From Pseudalkalibacillus sp052246725 (GTDB taxonomy: Bacteria; Bacillota; Bacilli; Bacillales; Fictibacillaceae), in assembly GCA_052246725.1 (NCBI GenBank), contig JBQQCL010000003.1: a stretch of 64,000 nt of DNA, one strand, 5' to 3'. Made by a program: the position numbers and the translations under genes. Below the pieces are notes generated by a model that worked only from the letters and a program-made list of their open reading frames with translations, was not told the DNA's origin and made no database searches. Positions 42,981 through 51,885 of this stretch are shown here, one piece after another. Within the stretch, counting starts at the first letter, position 1; the number at the start of each line of letters is the position of its first letter.

Positions 42981-43619
42981 TTAGTATTTAGCTGCTTCAT
43001 TAAGCACTAAATCACCAAAACGTTTCATTTGCTCAAAATCAAATATTTCATCAAATTCTAACTTTTTAACGCCATATTGCATTTTTAGTCCTCTTTCAAG
43101 TAACCCATCTTTAAACCATTGAACATTTTTAATTGTTTGATATCTGAACTTTTGTTGAAAATCACTATTATACTTATTTCCAACAAACCATACCCTTTTA
43201 TTTGTAGCGAATAGGTATCCTTTAGTTTCTTTTTTACTAGATTTATCAAATTCACAAGCTAAAAACGTAAATCCATATTCATCTTTTTCAAAAATATTTT
43301 GTAGTACTGATTCAAAATAAGCTTTATTTCTTTTTACTTCCTGATACTCATACTGAGAATATTCGAGTTGGTTTATATCAACCACTTTTGAAAGTATTGC
43401 TAGTACTTCTTGTTTTTCCTGTTCTTCTTTTAATTCTTGCTCCTTTTTGTAATGAGCTCGCTTTTCTTCAAGTTCAGCTTTTTTGATTGCTTTCTTTTTT
43501 TCTTTTTCAGTACGATAAGATGTTACTTTTTCTCTAACTAATTTAGGATCTTCTTTTTTCGTTAATATATTTACAAAAACGTCCTCAACTTTATAACACA
43601 CCTTCTGGTAAATTCCCAT
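42981..43619 (-). CDS. Coiled-coil protein with C-terminal PH-like domain
   Basis: 212 residues. Residues ~30-75 are a charged coiled coil (EKEKKKAIKKAELEEKRAHY). Residues ~115-210 resemble a bacterial PH/YokE-type domain: GFTFLACEFDKSSKKETKG, YLFATNKRVWFVGNKY, FRYQTIKNVQWFKDGL. Such domains often bind lipid or sit in stress and phage-related proteins. No signal peptide. It follows the YHYH gene by 14 bp and is AT-rich, so the two probably arrived and work together. Function unknown. Confidence 0.7.
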   Translation of the reverse strand: MGIYQKVCYKVEDVFVNILTKKEDPKLVREKVTSYRTEKEKKKAIKKAELEEKRAHYKKEQELKEEQEKQEVLAILSKVVDINQLEYSQYEYQEVKRNKAYFESVLQNIFEKDEYGFTFLACEFDKSSKKETKGYLFATNKRVWFVGNKYNSDFQQKFRYQTIKNVQWFKDGLLERGLKMQYGVKKLEFDEIFDFEQMKRFGDLVLNEAAKY

Positions 43620-43633
43620 ATGAAATCCCCCCT

Positions 43634-44857
43634 TTAAGCAATCATTTTCTTAGCAACATAAAAACGTCTAGCTAACCATCCAGCTAAAAGAACTCCCATT
43701 CCTACTGTGGTTTGAGCATTCTCTTGTCTTTGTTCTTCTTGGTATTCTATAGCTCCTAATTCAAAATAATGGTTAAATATTTCTTCAGATTTAATATACT
43801 TTTCAGGTATATATAACTTCTCGCCTGATAAACCGAGCTCGTATGCTTCATCTTGAATTTCAATTACATCATTATTAGATTCAAAGCCTTCTTTATACCA
43901 TTTTGTATATTTTTCTTTAAGAAAATTGGGTTGTTTATAATCAAGCATTTTAAACGCATCATTATAACCCTTTTTGTAGTATTCATCCCGTAGTTCTTTT
44001 TGTCCTTTTTCGTAACCATCTTGATATGCTTTCAGGTAATTTTCTTCTAAATCATTTAAATTTTGTTCTGTGTCGTTTTTCCCGTTATTATAGCCTTTTT
44101 CTCTATATTCATCTTCTTTTTCTTTTACTCTTTCTGATACAGCTTCTTTAAAGCCCTTTTCAAAAGTCGCTTTTAAGATAACATTTTGGCTGTATTTCGT
44201 AGGAATATCAATTTTGTCTGTCTTTTGACCTAATTTATAACCTGCTTCTTCAGCTTGTTCTTTTAAACCGGTGATTTTTCCAGTTCCATCTTTAAAACCT
44301 TTTATATAACCTGTCTTAAAGCCTTCTTTGTACGCATCTGATCCTTTAGAGGTTGTGGGGTTCTCATCTTTTTCGTTATATCCATCTTGATAACCTATAT
44401 CAAACCCTTTAGCTTCTCCATTTGCTTTATCTTTTTCAGCATTTTGCTTGGCAATTTGTTCAGGGCTACCATTGATCTTTGAAGTATCATACCCGCTAGG
44501 TACCTCACAAGGGATACCATCATCTACGGTGTTCCCCCAACCATCAAGTCTTTCAGGATCATTGGTTTTGGAATAGCCCTTTTTGTTCCAATACTCTACA
44601 ACTTCATCATAACTTGCAAAATCTGAACAGTCTTTATCAGAGGATTGAGTTGAAGAAGTGCCTGCAGAGGACGATCCTCCTGATGAACTACCTCCCCCAT
44701 TATGATAATGGTAACCAGTACATAAACCCTTAGCTTTAGATTTCTCTGAACAATTGTGTCCTCCGCTACTGTCAGTCCTACCGGAATGAGCATATATAAA
44801 GTCAGAGGTTGAAACAATTAAAATAATAGTGAGTAATAAACTAAATAATTTCCTCAT
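43634..44857 (-). CDS. Secreted or surface YHYH-domain protein with Gly/Tyr repeats
   Basis: 407 residues. Signal peptide 1-23 (MRKLFSLLLTIILIVSTSDF). Residues ~24-55 carry the YHYH motif block (HSGRTDSSGGHNC; CTGYHYHNGGG), next a serine-glycine linker, then an excalibur-like calcium-binding part (DCSDFASYDEVVEYW; DDGIPCE). From ~145 to 320 come irregular repeats built on GxxxGYxxG (FDIGYQDGYNEK; YKEGFKTGYIKGF; YQDGYEKGQKE). A hydrophobic C-terminal helix (VGMGVLLAGWLARRFYV) and KK tail could anchor it in the membrane. Not a family with known function. In operon with the PH-like gene. Confidence 0.75.
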   Translation of the reverse strand: MRKLFSLLLTIILIVSTSDFIYAHSGRTDSSGGHNCSEKSKAKGLCTGYHYHNGGGSSSGGSSSAGTSSTQSSDKDCSDFASYDEVVEYWNKKGYSKTNDPERLDGWGNTVDDGIPCEVPSGYDTSKINGSPEQIAKQNAEKDKANGEAKGFDIGYQDGYNEKDENPTTSKGSDAYKEGFKTGYIKGFKDGTGKITGLKEQAEEAGYKLGQKTDKIDIPTKYSQNVILKATFEKGFKEAVSERVKEKEDEYREKGYNNGKNDTEQNLNDLEENYLKAYQDGYEKGQKELRDEYYKKGYNDAFKMLDYKQPNFLKEKYTKWYKEGFESNNDVIEIQDEAYELGLSGEKLYIPEKYIKSEEIFNHYFELGAIEYQEEQRQENAQTTVGMGVLLAGWLARRFYVAKKMIA

Positions 44858-45176
44858 GTTGCATCCCTTCCCATAATTTTCTACAATTATATTTTAATAT
44901 ATTAAAACGAAAATTAATATAACTATTTTCCAACATTTTTCTAATAAAAAAACCGTAAGCAAACAAGCTATCGACATATTAATATAGTTTATTGAGTTAT
45001 TTTCAACTATTTTTAGAACAGTTCAGAGTCTTTTAGTTTTAATGGATAAATTAAGTCTTTACCTACTAGAATTCAAATTAATTATGCAGCTAGTCCAAAT
45101 TTAAGGCGACGATATAATTGATTTTTATTTCAATATAAGGGTATGGACGAATATACTACCCTTAAGGAGGGATATA
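44858..45176. other. Intergenic region, no gene seen
   Basis: About 320 bp, roughly 75 percent A+T, between divergent genes. It must hold the promoters for the YHYH operon and the 45177 gene, but no convincing -35/-10 pair, hairpin or repeat could be fixed by eye. Confidence 0.5.
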
Positions 45177-45662
45177 GTGCCTTCTAAGATCGAAAAAGAC
45201 CAACAGATAAAAGGAACAAGGACCTCTGTTTCAGAGTTTTGGCGCTGGGCGTACTCAGATCTTTTAAGTAACCGGAATCGAGGAATATTTGCCGAATTTT
45301 TAGTTGGTCACTCTTTAGGATTAACGGATAAACCACGAATTGAATGGGATAAGGCAGACTTTGAGTACAACGGAAACTTTATTGAAGTGAAGTCGGCTGC
45401 TTACATTCAATCATGGTACCAAAAGAAGCCTTCAAGCATTTCCTTCAGTATTTCTAAAACAAGAGCCTGGGATCCAGCTACAGGCAACTGGAGTTCTGAA
45501 GTAAAGAAAAATTCAGACTGCTATGTATTTTGTGTTTATACCGATCAAGACAAAACAAACTACAATATTCTCGACATGGATAATTGGGAATTTTACGTGG
45601 TCTCTACGAGGTTTCTAAATGAACATTACCCAGAGCAAAAGAATATTCACTCTCCACCATAA
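45177..45662 (+). CDS. Small PD-(D/E)XK-like nuclease-fold protein
   Basis: 161 residues, cytoplasmic. RGIFAEFLVGHSLGL (helix with a conserved Glu), KADFEYNGNFIEVKSAAYIQ (Asp, then ExK) and SFSISKTRAWDP give the order of a PD-(D/E)XK active site: E...D...ExK. Such small proteins occur as stand-alone restriction-like nucleases in defence islands. I recognise the fold pattern but not a named family. The GTG start has GGAGGGATATA in front. It is divergent from the YHYH operon and reads toward mutT. Confidence 0.62.
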   Translation: MPSKIEKDQQIKGTRTSVSEFWRWAYSDLLSNRNRGIFAEFLVGHSLGLTDKPRIEWDKADFEYNGNFIEVKSAAYIQSWYQKKPSSISFSISKTRAWDPATGNWSSEVKKNSDCYVFCVYTDQDKTNYNILDMDNWEFYVVSTRFLNEHYPEQKNIHSPP

Positions 45663-45800
45663 AGAAAGATTTTTATTCAGTTCATTTTAGTGAATTGAAG
45701 AGAGAGATCGATAGTGTACTTAGATCAAGCTAAGAATCATTTCGAACAAATTCCCTTCTAAAGCTATGCTATCATGAGGGTAGAGAAAGGAAGGGGTAAA

Positions 45801-46199
45801 GTGAAGAAAACCGTAAAAGTAGTTGCTGCCATTATTGAAAATGATAATGAAGAAATTCTATGTGCTTTACGTTCACCCACAATGGCGATACCAAATATGT
45901 GGGAATTCCCTGGCGGTAAAGTAAAAGAAGGGGAAAATCTTCAAACAGCGTTAGAGAGGGAAATTAAAGAAGAGTTAACATGTGAAATCAAAGCATCCGA
46001 AGTATTTAACGAGATCATACATGAATATGACTCTTTCATTATTAATTTAATTGCACTGAAAGCAAGACTTATTGAAGGAGATCCTGTTGAAACCGAACAC
46101 TCTAAACTCGTTTGGCTTAAGAGAGATAATCTTAAGTCCTTAGTATGGGCACCCGCTGATATCCCTGCTGTTGAACAGCTTATAAAAGAAAAAGTGTAG
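45801..46199 (+). CDS. Nudix (MutT-like) hydrolase
   Basis: 132 residues from the GTG at 45801, which has GGAAGGGGTAAA in front (an ATG at 45774 would add nine residues). The Nudix box is complete: GGKVKEGENLQTALEREIKE followed by EL (Gx5Ex7REUxEE). The opening VKVVAAIIENDNEEILCALR and the RxxLKSLVWAPAD end match the 8-oxo-dGTPase / CTP pyrophosphohydrolase group. Within this island it may act on modified nucleotides linked to the helicase genes. The two genes converge with 39 bp between stops. Confidence 0.87.
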   Translation: MKKTVKVVAAIIENDNEEILCALRSPTMAIPNMWEFPGGKVKEGENLQTALEREIKEELTCEIKASEVFNEIIHEYDSFIINLIALKARLIEGDPVETEHSKLVWLKRDNLKSLVWAPADIPAVEQLIKEKV

Positions 46200-46238
46200 T
46201 CTCGAAGAAGACCACACCTCAGCGAGATGGTTAAACAT

Positions 46239-48182
46239 TTAATATTCTCTATTATTTTCTGCAACACTTGTTACGGGCTTGAAGAATTCATTCTCTTTAT
46301 ATTCAAATTGGGTTTCAGTAAACCGCTTTTCTAGATACCTTTCCAGTTCTTTATCCGTACAGTATACGAAGCATCCTTTTTGTCCTCTGGTCATCAGAGT
46401 GCGGTATGTATTGCGAATAATTTCGTCAGCTAACCGTTTAGCTTCCTCAGGATTTTCTTTCATCATTTTCTTAATTCCTTTGAGAGAACTGTCTGTCTTA
46501 GCACGTTGGTTATAGTCGGTTTTGATTTCTTGGTCTCGATAGATAAGGTCATCTCCAATAATCACGCCTACATAGTCAAACTCTAATCCCTGGCACGTAT
46601 GGATACACCCGACTTCATTCACGGATTCTGGATCGATCGCCCACGTCTCCGAACTATCAAGGTTCCAGCTCATACCGAATCCGTGCTCCGGTAAAACAAT
46701 ATCATGATAATTTGATTTGCTTTTCCCTTCTTTAATCCAATCCCAACAGTATCCTGCTACTAATCTTGATTTATTCTTCACCCTATTTAACTTTTCTATT
46801 TCACAGCGTAACTCGTTAGGATCAGAATAGATCCGGAAGTCATAGTTGTTTGCGATGTGGTTTGCATTTGCTGTCTCTCGGATTTGCAGAACATCATCAA
46901 TCCACGCCAAATACCCATCGGATCCATTACATCGAAATTGAGATTCCAAATTCATTCTCGTAACAGGAGCACCATGTTCCATAGCAAACTTTTCAATCAT
47001 ACCGATACTACCAACGTCTTTTAAGGTTACCCGTTGCCGTTCATCGATAAAAAAGATTGATAGTTTAGATGCACTGATGATTTCTTTTATCTGATTTTCG
47101 CCAAGGTTTTGAAACATCCCAGATTTTTCATTTAAACGGTGTGCTTCATCTACAATTAGGACATCAAATTCATTTTCAGGAGCATTCACATAACTTCCTG
47201 AGCCTTTAAAGAGGTTATCGATATGCCCCTTGCGATAATCTTGCTTTAACTTGTTAGCATAAATTTTTCTTGGAGCAGCATTCTTCGTAACGTATTGTGA
47301 AACTAAACTACGATTTGTCATTTCAACCAGCAAATTGATAGCAAGTACAGATTTCCCTGTACCAGGACCACCTTGGACCACAAGAACATGTTTCTTATTT
47401 GACCGAACAGCGTCTTTAGCTAGTTGTAAGGCTGTTTCATAGACCACCTTTTGATCATCAATCATGATGAATTCCTGATTACCTTTCAACATATTGTTCA
47501 AGGAATCTTGAAGGGACTTGGAAGGTCGAATCCTACCGCTCTCAATTTTATATAAGGTTTCCTTGTTGTCACCAAACTTGATATACCGCTTAATAAAATC
47601 ACGTAATTTACCGGCATTCCCTTTTATGAATATAGGAGCCTGGTCGATATAGTACTGATACACTTCATCAGTCAAAGGGTCATTTACACCTGGAGTAATG
47701 TAGTTATGGAGATAAGCACAAGGATAAATCTCGATGTTTTCATTTTGTACATTTTCATTATAATCTTTGATTAATGCAGCATAGGACCAGGCTTGATATG
47801 AAGGGTGGGTTGTTTCCCTGATTCCACGATTGATCAACGTCTCCACGACTGCTTCTTTATTATCAACCTTTTTAATACTTTCCCACTGCTTCAATTCTAC
47901 GACTACAACTGAATTTGTGGTGTCTTCCTTACCCGAAATCAAAAAGTCGACTCTGCGTGACGTATGCGGAATTTTAAACTCAATCGCTACTCCAGCATCA
48001 CTCGGAATCTCATTATCCATCAGGACCCGGTACATATATTGCATTGAATTATCCCAGGAGCGAACTTCACTTTCATTGATCTTCCCGATTTTGGTGTTAT
48101 AGTTGTTGCAAATGTTCGGCACAAGCTGGTCTTCAAAAACATCCGATAGGAATTCGGACTTCGTTGCCTCGTAAACAATCAC
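46239..48182 (-). CDS. PD-(D/E)XK nuclease fused to a DUF2075 (Schlafen-like) helicase
   Basis: 647 residues. The N-terminal ~200 residues have a nuclease-like core: HTSRRVDFLISG followed by VVVVELKQWESI (D...ExK). From ~255 a superfamily 1-type helicase (DUF2075) follows: Walker A VVQGGPGTGKSVLAINLL, Walker B DVLIVDEAHRLNEKSG, motif III FFIDERQRVT, and late motifs EVGCIHTCQGLEFDYVGVI and YRTLMTRGQKGCFVY. A nucleic-acid translocase or nuclease role in defence or repair is likely. It starts 15 bp after the PLD-helicase stop, GTG with AGGTGAAAAGAA in front, so the two are one operon. Confidence 0.82.
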   Translation of the reverse strand: MIVYEATKSEFLSDVFEDQLVPNICNNYNTKIGKINESEVRSWDNSMQYMYRVLMDNEIPSDAGVAIEFKIPHTSRRVDFLISGKEDTTNSVVVVELKQWESIKKVDNKEAVVETLINRGIRETTHPSYQAWSYAALIKDYNENVQNENIEIYPCAYLHNYITPGVNDPLTDEVYQYYIDQAPIFIKGNAGKLRDFIKRYIKFGDNKETLYKIESGRIRPSKSLQDSLNNMLKGNQEFIMIDDQKVVYETALQLAKDAVRSNKKHVLVVQGGPGTGKSVLAINLLVEMTNRSLVSQYVTKNAAPRKIYANKLKQDYRKGHIDNLFKGSGSYVNAPENEFDVLIVDEAHRLNEKSGMFQNLGENQIKEIISASKLSIFFIDERQRVTLKDVGSIGMIEKFAMEHGAPVTRMNLESQFRCNGSDGYLAWIDDVLQIRETANANHIANNYDFRIYSDPNELRCEIEKLNRVKNKSRLVAGYCWDWIKEGKSKSNYHDIVLPEHGFGMSWNLDSSETWAIDPESVNEVGCIHTCQGLEFDYVGVIIGDDLIYRDQEIKTDYNQRAKTDSSLKGIKKMMKENPEEAKRLADEIIRNTYRTLMTRGQKGCFVYCTDKELERYLEKRFTETQFEYKENEFFKPVTSVAENNREY

Positions 48183-48197
48183 TTCTTTTCACCTCAC

Positions 48198-51100
48198 TTA
48201 AAGTACATTCTTATTCGCTTTGGGTACTAACATTGGCGGCATTTCTTGTCTTAGTCGCCATGTTATACTCATCGGCTTACTTCCATAATGTTGTACATAA
48301 TCTGCGGTTCCGAGGAATATAAACGGTGAAGTGTAGCCATTTTCCTTCTTGTATTCTCTTATGAACAGTGCGATCTGATGGTTGTTTTCTCTTTGATGTA
48401 TGTAACGCTGAGCTGTTTTACTTGTATCTGAAACCGTACTCTGGGACTGCCAATGGAACAACCGTTCATTAATCGCATAATCTTCATAGAGTGTTGATGG
48501 TGAAAAATCCTTCTCAGACTTATTCAATGTGATAAAGAGGATATCGACATTCTTATCTTGAAAATGTTTAGCACCCTCGCGAAAGGCTGGACTTTTCTCC
48601 TCATTAAAATAATCGAATGCAGCCATGATCTGTGCAGTGGAGTACTTGCTATGAACGCCCAATGGACTTTCAAAACTAAAATCATTTTCGATTTCGAGCG
48701 CTTTAAGATGGTTGTAGTTATAGGTTAAAATTGAACGGATCTCATCTTTTATTTCGGGTGTTTGTAAGATTTGTTGAAGACCTTCCTCAATTGATCCAAA
48801 TCTCTCTTTTTCTGGATAGACTTTATAAAAGGAATAGTAAAGCATGCTGACCATCAACTTCTCTTCCTTATCCTCTGCCTTAGACCCATCTAGGTATTTC
48901 AAGTAAAAAGTAAGAAGTCTCTTAGAATTTAAATGAAACAGACTTGGTAACCGCTTTGTGATTTTCACTTCATCCTCAACAACCCGGTCTTCCAACAATC
49001 CCGCTTCGATCTTCATCCTAAAGAATGAACGATCTCCGGTTTTCCCATAAAAGTCGTACAAGGAAAGGTTATGATGGGTCAAGAAATTTTCCAACGTAAG
49101 GTCCAAACCTGTATCCTCTTTGAAGTATTTCATCTTTTGAACTAAGTTGGCGCGAGTGTTTGCTGTTGACTTGATATTTCTTAAAATGTATTCCTTCGCT
49201 TGTTTTTCTAACTGGATGAATGAGCCCTTCGGAAGATTGGAAAACCCATTCTCTACATAATGCTTGACCGAATGTTTCGTTCTTCCCATCAACGCTCGGA
49301 ACTTGTCTTCAAAATTATAGTCCTTGTGAGCCTGGCCGATAAAATCGAGCACTGTAAGACATTCTTTATCCTCTGCAAGCCGTAACCCTCTCCCCAACTG
49401 TTGAAGAAATACAGTTAAACTTTCCGTTGGGCGAAGGAACAGAACGGTGTTGACCTCCGGTAAGTCGACACCCTCATTGTAAAGATCAGCGACAAAAATA
49501 AACCGAATGTCTCCCGATAACAACCGGTGTTTAGCAGTACGCCTTGTCTCAGAATCGGAATCGCCATGTAAGGCTATTGATGGAATTCCATGCTCATTAA
49601 AGAAATTGGCCATGTACTTTGCATGGTCAACTCCGACACAGAAACCCAATCCTTTGACCTCATCGATATCTGTAACGTATTTATAGATGCTTTTCAAAAT
49701 TTGCGAACTGCGCCTCGTGTTATGCGTGTACACATTCTCTAGCTCTCTTAAGTCATAACCTTTGCGACTCCATTTTAGCTTCGAAAGATCCTCTGTATCT
49801 GTCACACAGAAGTATTGAAATGGGCTCAGGAGTTTCCGATCAATCGCTTCTGTCAAACGCATCTCAGCGGCAATCCGGTCATCAAAATATGTTAATACAC
49901 TCTTTCTGTCCATCCGCTCTGGTGTAGCCGTCATACCAAGTAAAATCTTCGGTTGATAGTATTCTAAAAGCTTTTTGTAGGAATTTGCTGCTGCATGATG
50001 GAATTCATCCACGATGATGAAATCATAATAATCAGGCGTTGTCTTTTCATACAGCTTTGTGCTATTGAAACTCTGAATACTGATGAATAGATGATCCAGT
50101 TCTTCGGGCTTTTCTTTTCCCACAAGGAGATCACCGAAGTTCAGGTCTTGAAGAATGGCTCTGAATGTATCTCTGCTTTGTTTTAGAATTTCTTCACGGT
50201 GTGCGATAAACAAAAGTCTCTGTGGGTGACCATTCTGTTTCACAAACCTCTTGAAGTCGAACGCAGAAATCACAGTCTTCCCTACGCCGGTTGCTGCAAC
50301 CAGGAGGTTTTTATTCCGATTATAAACCTCACGTTCGACTTGAAGGTTTTCTAATATTTCTTTCTGATAATGATAGGGTTTGATTTCAAAAGAAAAATGA
50401 AGTGGCGTTTCTTCTCTAGTTGACTTTTTAAGCGTGGTTTTTAGCTGGTTACGATCACTTTCATCTTCATGATTGAACGTTACGAACTCTTCATCATTCC
50501 AGTACGTTTCAAACGTAGCATCCACTTTCTTCATCACATCGAACGAGTCTTTTTCTGTAATTTTCACGTTCCATTCAAGACCGGATGTCAATGCTGGATT
50601 GGAAAGATTCGAGGAACCGATATAAGCCGTACTAAAACTAGTATCCCGCTTGAACATATAAGCCTTTGCATGTAGACGCGTTCGTTCAATATCATAGGAA
50701 ATCTTTATTTCAGTGTTAGGAAGCTGGCTAAGCTCTAAAATCGCCTTGTAATCAGTCGCCTCCATGTAAGAAGTCGTGATTACGCAAAGCACACCATTTT
50801 TCCGAGTCGTAAATTCACGAAGCTCTTCAATAATGCAGCGAAGACCACTCCATTTAATGAATGAAACGAGCATATTGATCTCATTTGAGGTTAGTATTTC
50901 TTTCTTTAATTCACTCAGCATATTCGGTTCGTAGTTGGAACCAGTAAAAAGAGAGCTTTCAGATAAAGGCGTAACCGGGCGAACTGGCTTGTCCTTTTTC
51001 AAGCTCTTTATCGTGTTCAGTTTTGAATAGATAGAAGTGAGAACCTCTCCTTCTTCAGCGATTTGAAGAGATTCAAACTCCTGGTCATATGTACTCAGGT

Positions 51101-51344
51101 AATAAATGATTTCGTTGCACACTCGGATCTGACGTAACAATGCCTCCTTATCATCACTTTCATGATCACGAGCAAGTTTCAACGCCTTTCTCGTTATGTA
51201 TGAAATATAAGCAGACAGCTTTTTCCTCGCCTCTTCAACATCGATCGGTTCCTTACCGATATCAAATGTCTCAAGTTCAACAGCAGTCAAACTCTCCTTA
51301 AGCTTCTTATTAATAATCTTCTCATACAAACCCTCTTTAAACAC
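48198..51344 (-). CDS. PLD nuclease - DEAD/DEAH helicase - DUF3427 protein
   Basis: 1048 residues. Residues ~140-290 are a phospholipase D-like nuclease with one HKD-type motif (RLHAKAYMFKRD then YIGSSNLSNPAL). Residues ~330-700 are a superfamily 2 helicase: AATGVGKTV (Walker A), IIVDEFHHAA (DEFH), GMTATPER, and GRGLRLAE in motif VI. The C-terminal ~340 residues are DUF3427 (ending SPFIFLGTADYVQHYG and WRLRQEMP). Full-length for this architecture. Start GTG with GGGGTGATTTT. It is upstream of the DUF2075 gene. This family recurs in defence islands; a DNA-translocating nuclease is the obvious inference. Confidence 0.87.
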   Translation of the reverse strand: MFKEGLYEKIINKKLKESLTAVELETFDIGKEPIDVEEARKKLSAYISYITRKALKLARDHESDDKEALLRQIRVCNEIIYYLSTYDQEFESLQIAEEGEVLTSIYSKLNTIKSLKKDKPVRPVTPLSESSLFTGSNYEPNMLSELKKEILTSNEINMLVSFIKWSGLRCIIEELREFTTRKNGVLCVITTSYMEATDYKAILELSQLPNTEIKISYDIERTRLHAKAYMFKRDTSFSTAYIGSSNLSNPALTSGLEWNVKITEKDSFDVMKKVDATFETYWNDEEFVTFNHEDESDRNQLKTTLKKSTREETPLHFSFEIKPYHYQKEILENLQVEREVYNRNKNLLVAATGVGKTVISAFDFKRFVKQNGHPQRLLFIAHREEILKQSRDTFRAILQDLNFGDLLVGKEKPEELDHLFISIQSFNSTKLYEKTTPDYYDFIIVDEFHHAAANSYKKLLEYYQPKILLGMTATPERMDRKSVLTYFDDRIAAEMRLTEAIDRKLLSPFQYFCVTDTEDLSKLKWSRKGYDLRELENVYTHNTRRSSQILKSIYKYVTDIDEVKGLGFCVGVDHAKYMANFFNEHGIPSIALHGDSDSETRRTAKHRLLSGDIRFIFVADLYNEGVDLPEVNTVLFLRPTESLTVFLQQLGRGLRLAEDKECLTVLDFIGQAHKDYNFEDKFRALMGRTKHSVKHYVENGFSNLPKGSFIQLEKQAKEYILRNIKSTANTRANLVQKMKYFKEDTGLDLTLENFLTHHNLSLYDFYGKTGDRSFFRMKIEAGLLEDRVVEDEVKITKRLPSLFHLNSKRLLTFYLKYLDGSKAEDKEEKLMVSMLYYSFYKVYPEKERFGSIEEGLQQILQTPEIKDEIRSILTYNYNHLKALEIENDFSFESPLGVHSKYSTAQIMAAFDYFNEEKSPAFREGAKHFQDKNVDILFITLNKSEKDFSPSTLYEDYAINERLFHWQSQSTVSDTSKTAQRYIHQRENNHQIALFIREYKKENGYTSPFIFLGTADYVQHYGSKPMSITWRLRQEMPPMLVPKANKNVL

Positions 51345-51364
51345 AAAATCACCCCAAAAGAAAA

Positions 51365-51400
51365 AACCTATTACTGGTAATTATACCAGAGTAATAGGTT
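51365..51400 (-). terminator. 36-bp palindrome, terminator-like in the minus direction
   Basis: AACCTATTACT ... AGTAATAGGTT (11 bp arms) with an inner GGTA/TACC, followed on the minus strand by TTTTTTCTTTT. It lies 21 bp upstream of the PLD-helicase start and ~490 bp past the lmuB stop, so it could end Lamassu transcripts or insulate the helicase operon. Confidence 0.7.
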
Positions 51401-51486
51401 GGGGAATAATTATCTTATGGTTACATAAAAATAAGTAAATAAGGAGATGGGAATTCTCTCCTTTATACATAAAAGGAGAGAGCCAC

Positions 51487-51849
51487 ATGGAAAGGGAATA
51501 TAAATGGAGCGAAATGTCAAATCGTGAAAGAAACCTCTTAATAAGTACTACTGTTTTAAACCTAGAGTGCTTTTCTACAATCGAAGGAAGAAAATGGTAT
51601 GATAAACATTACCAACTTGGTAATTGGCATTATACATCAAATTTACACGATGCTATTGACCTATCTAAAAGAGTCATTCAAGAGAATTTAGAGATGGTTA
51701 TTATTTATTCAAATCAAAAATATCATTGTATAATTAGTCATAAAAATGATAATAATTTGCCTTACTTAGGAAAGGCCGTTTCAAAGTCCCTTTCAGAATC
51801 AATTTGTCTTGCTGTATTGCAATATAAAAAAATCAATATTAAAGTTTGA
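51487..51849 (+). CDS. Small protein resembling phage ABA-sandwich (BC1872-like) proteins
   Basis: 120 residues; AAAGGAGAGAGCCAC precedes the ATG. The pattern of an N-terminal NLLISTTVLNLECFSTIEGR, a middle DAIDLSKRVIQE and the C-terminal SKSLSESICLAVLQYK helix resembles the phage ABA-sandwich fold, whose members end with an AICxAAL-type helix. It lies on the strand opposite the lmu and helicase operons. Such proteins are usually encoded by prophages, so this may be a phage leftover or cargo. Moderate certainty as a gene; low for the family. Confidence 0.6.
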   Translation: MEREYKWSEMSNRERNLLISTTVLNLECFSTIEGRKWYDKHYQLGNWHYTSNLHDAIDLSKRVIQENLEMVIIYSNQKYHCIISHKNDNNLPYLGKAVSKSLSESICLAVLQYKKINIKV

Positions 51850-51885
51850 TTTCAGCAACGATATCTTTTATACATTTCTTGAATT

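Noticed and set aside
51487..51849. Considered as evidence for a resident prophage
   Set aside because: No integrase, capsid, portal, terminase or lysis genes in the window; one small ORF is not enough.
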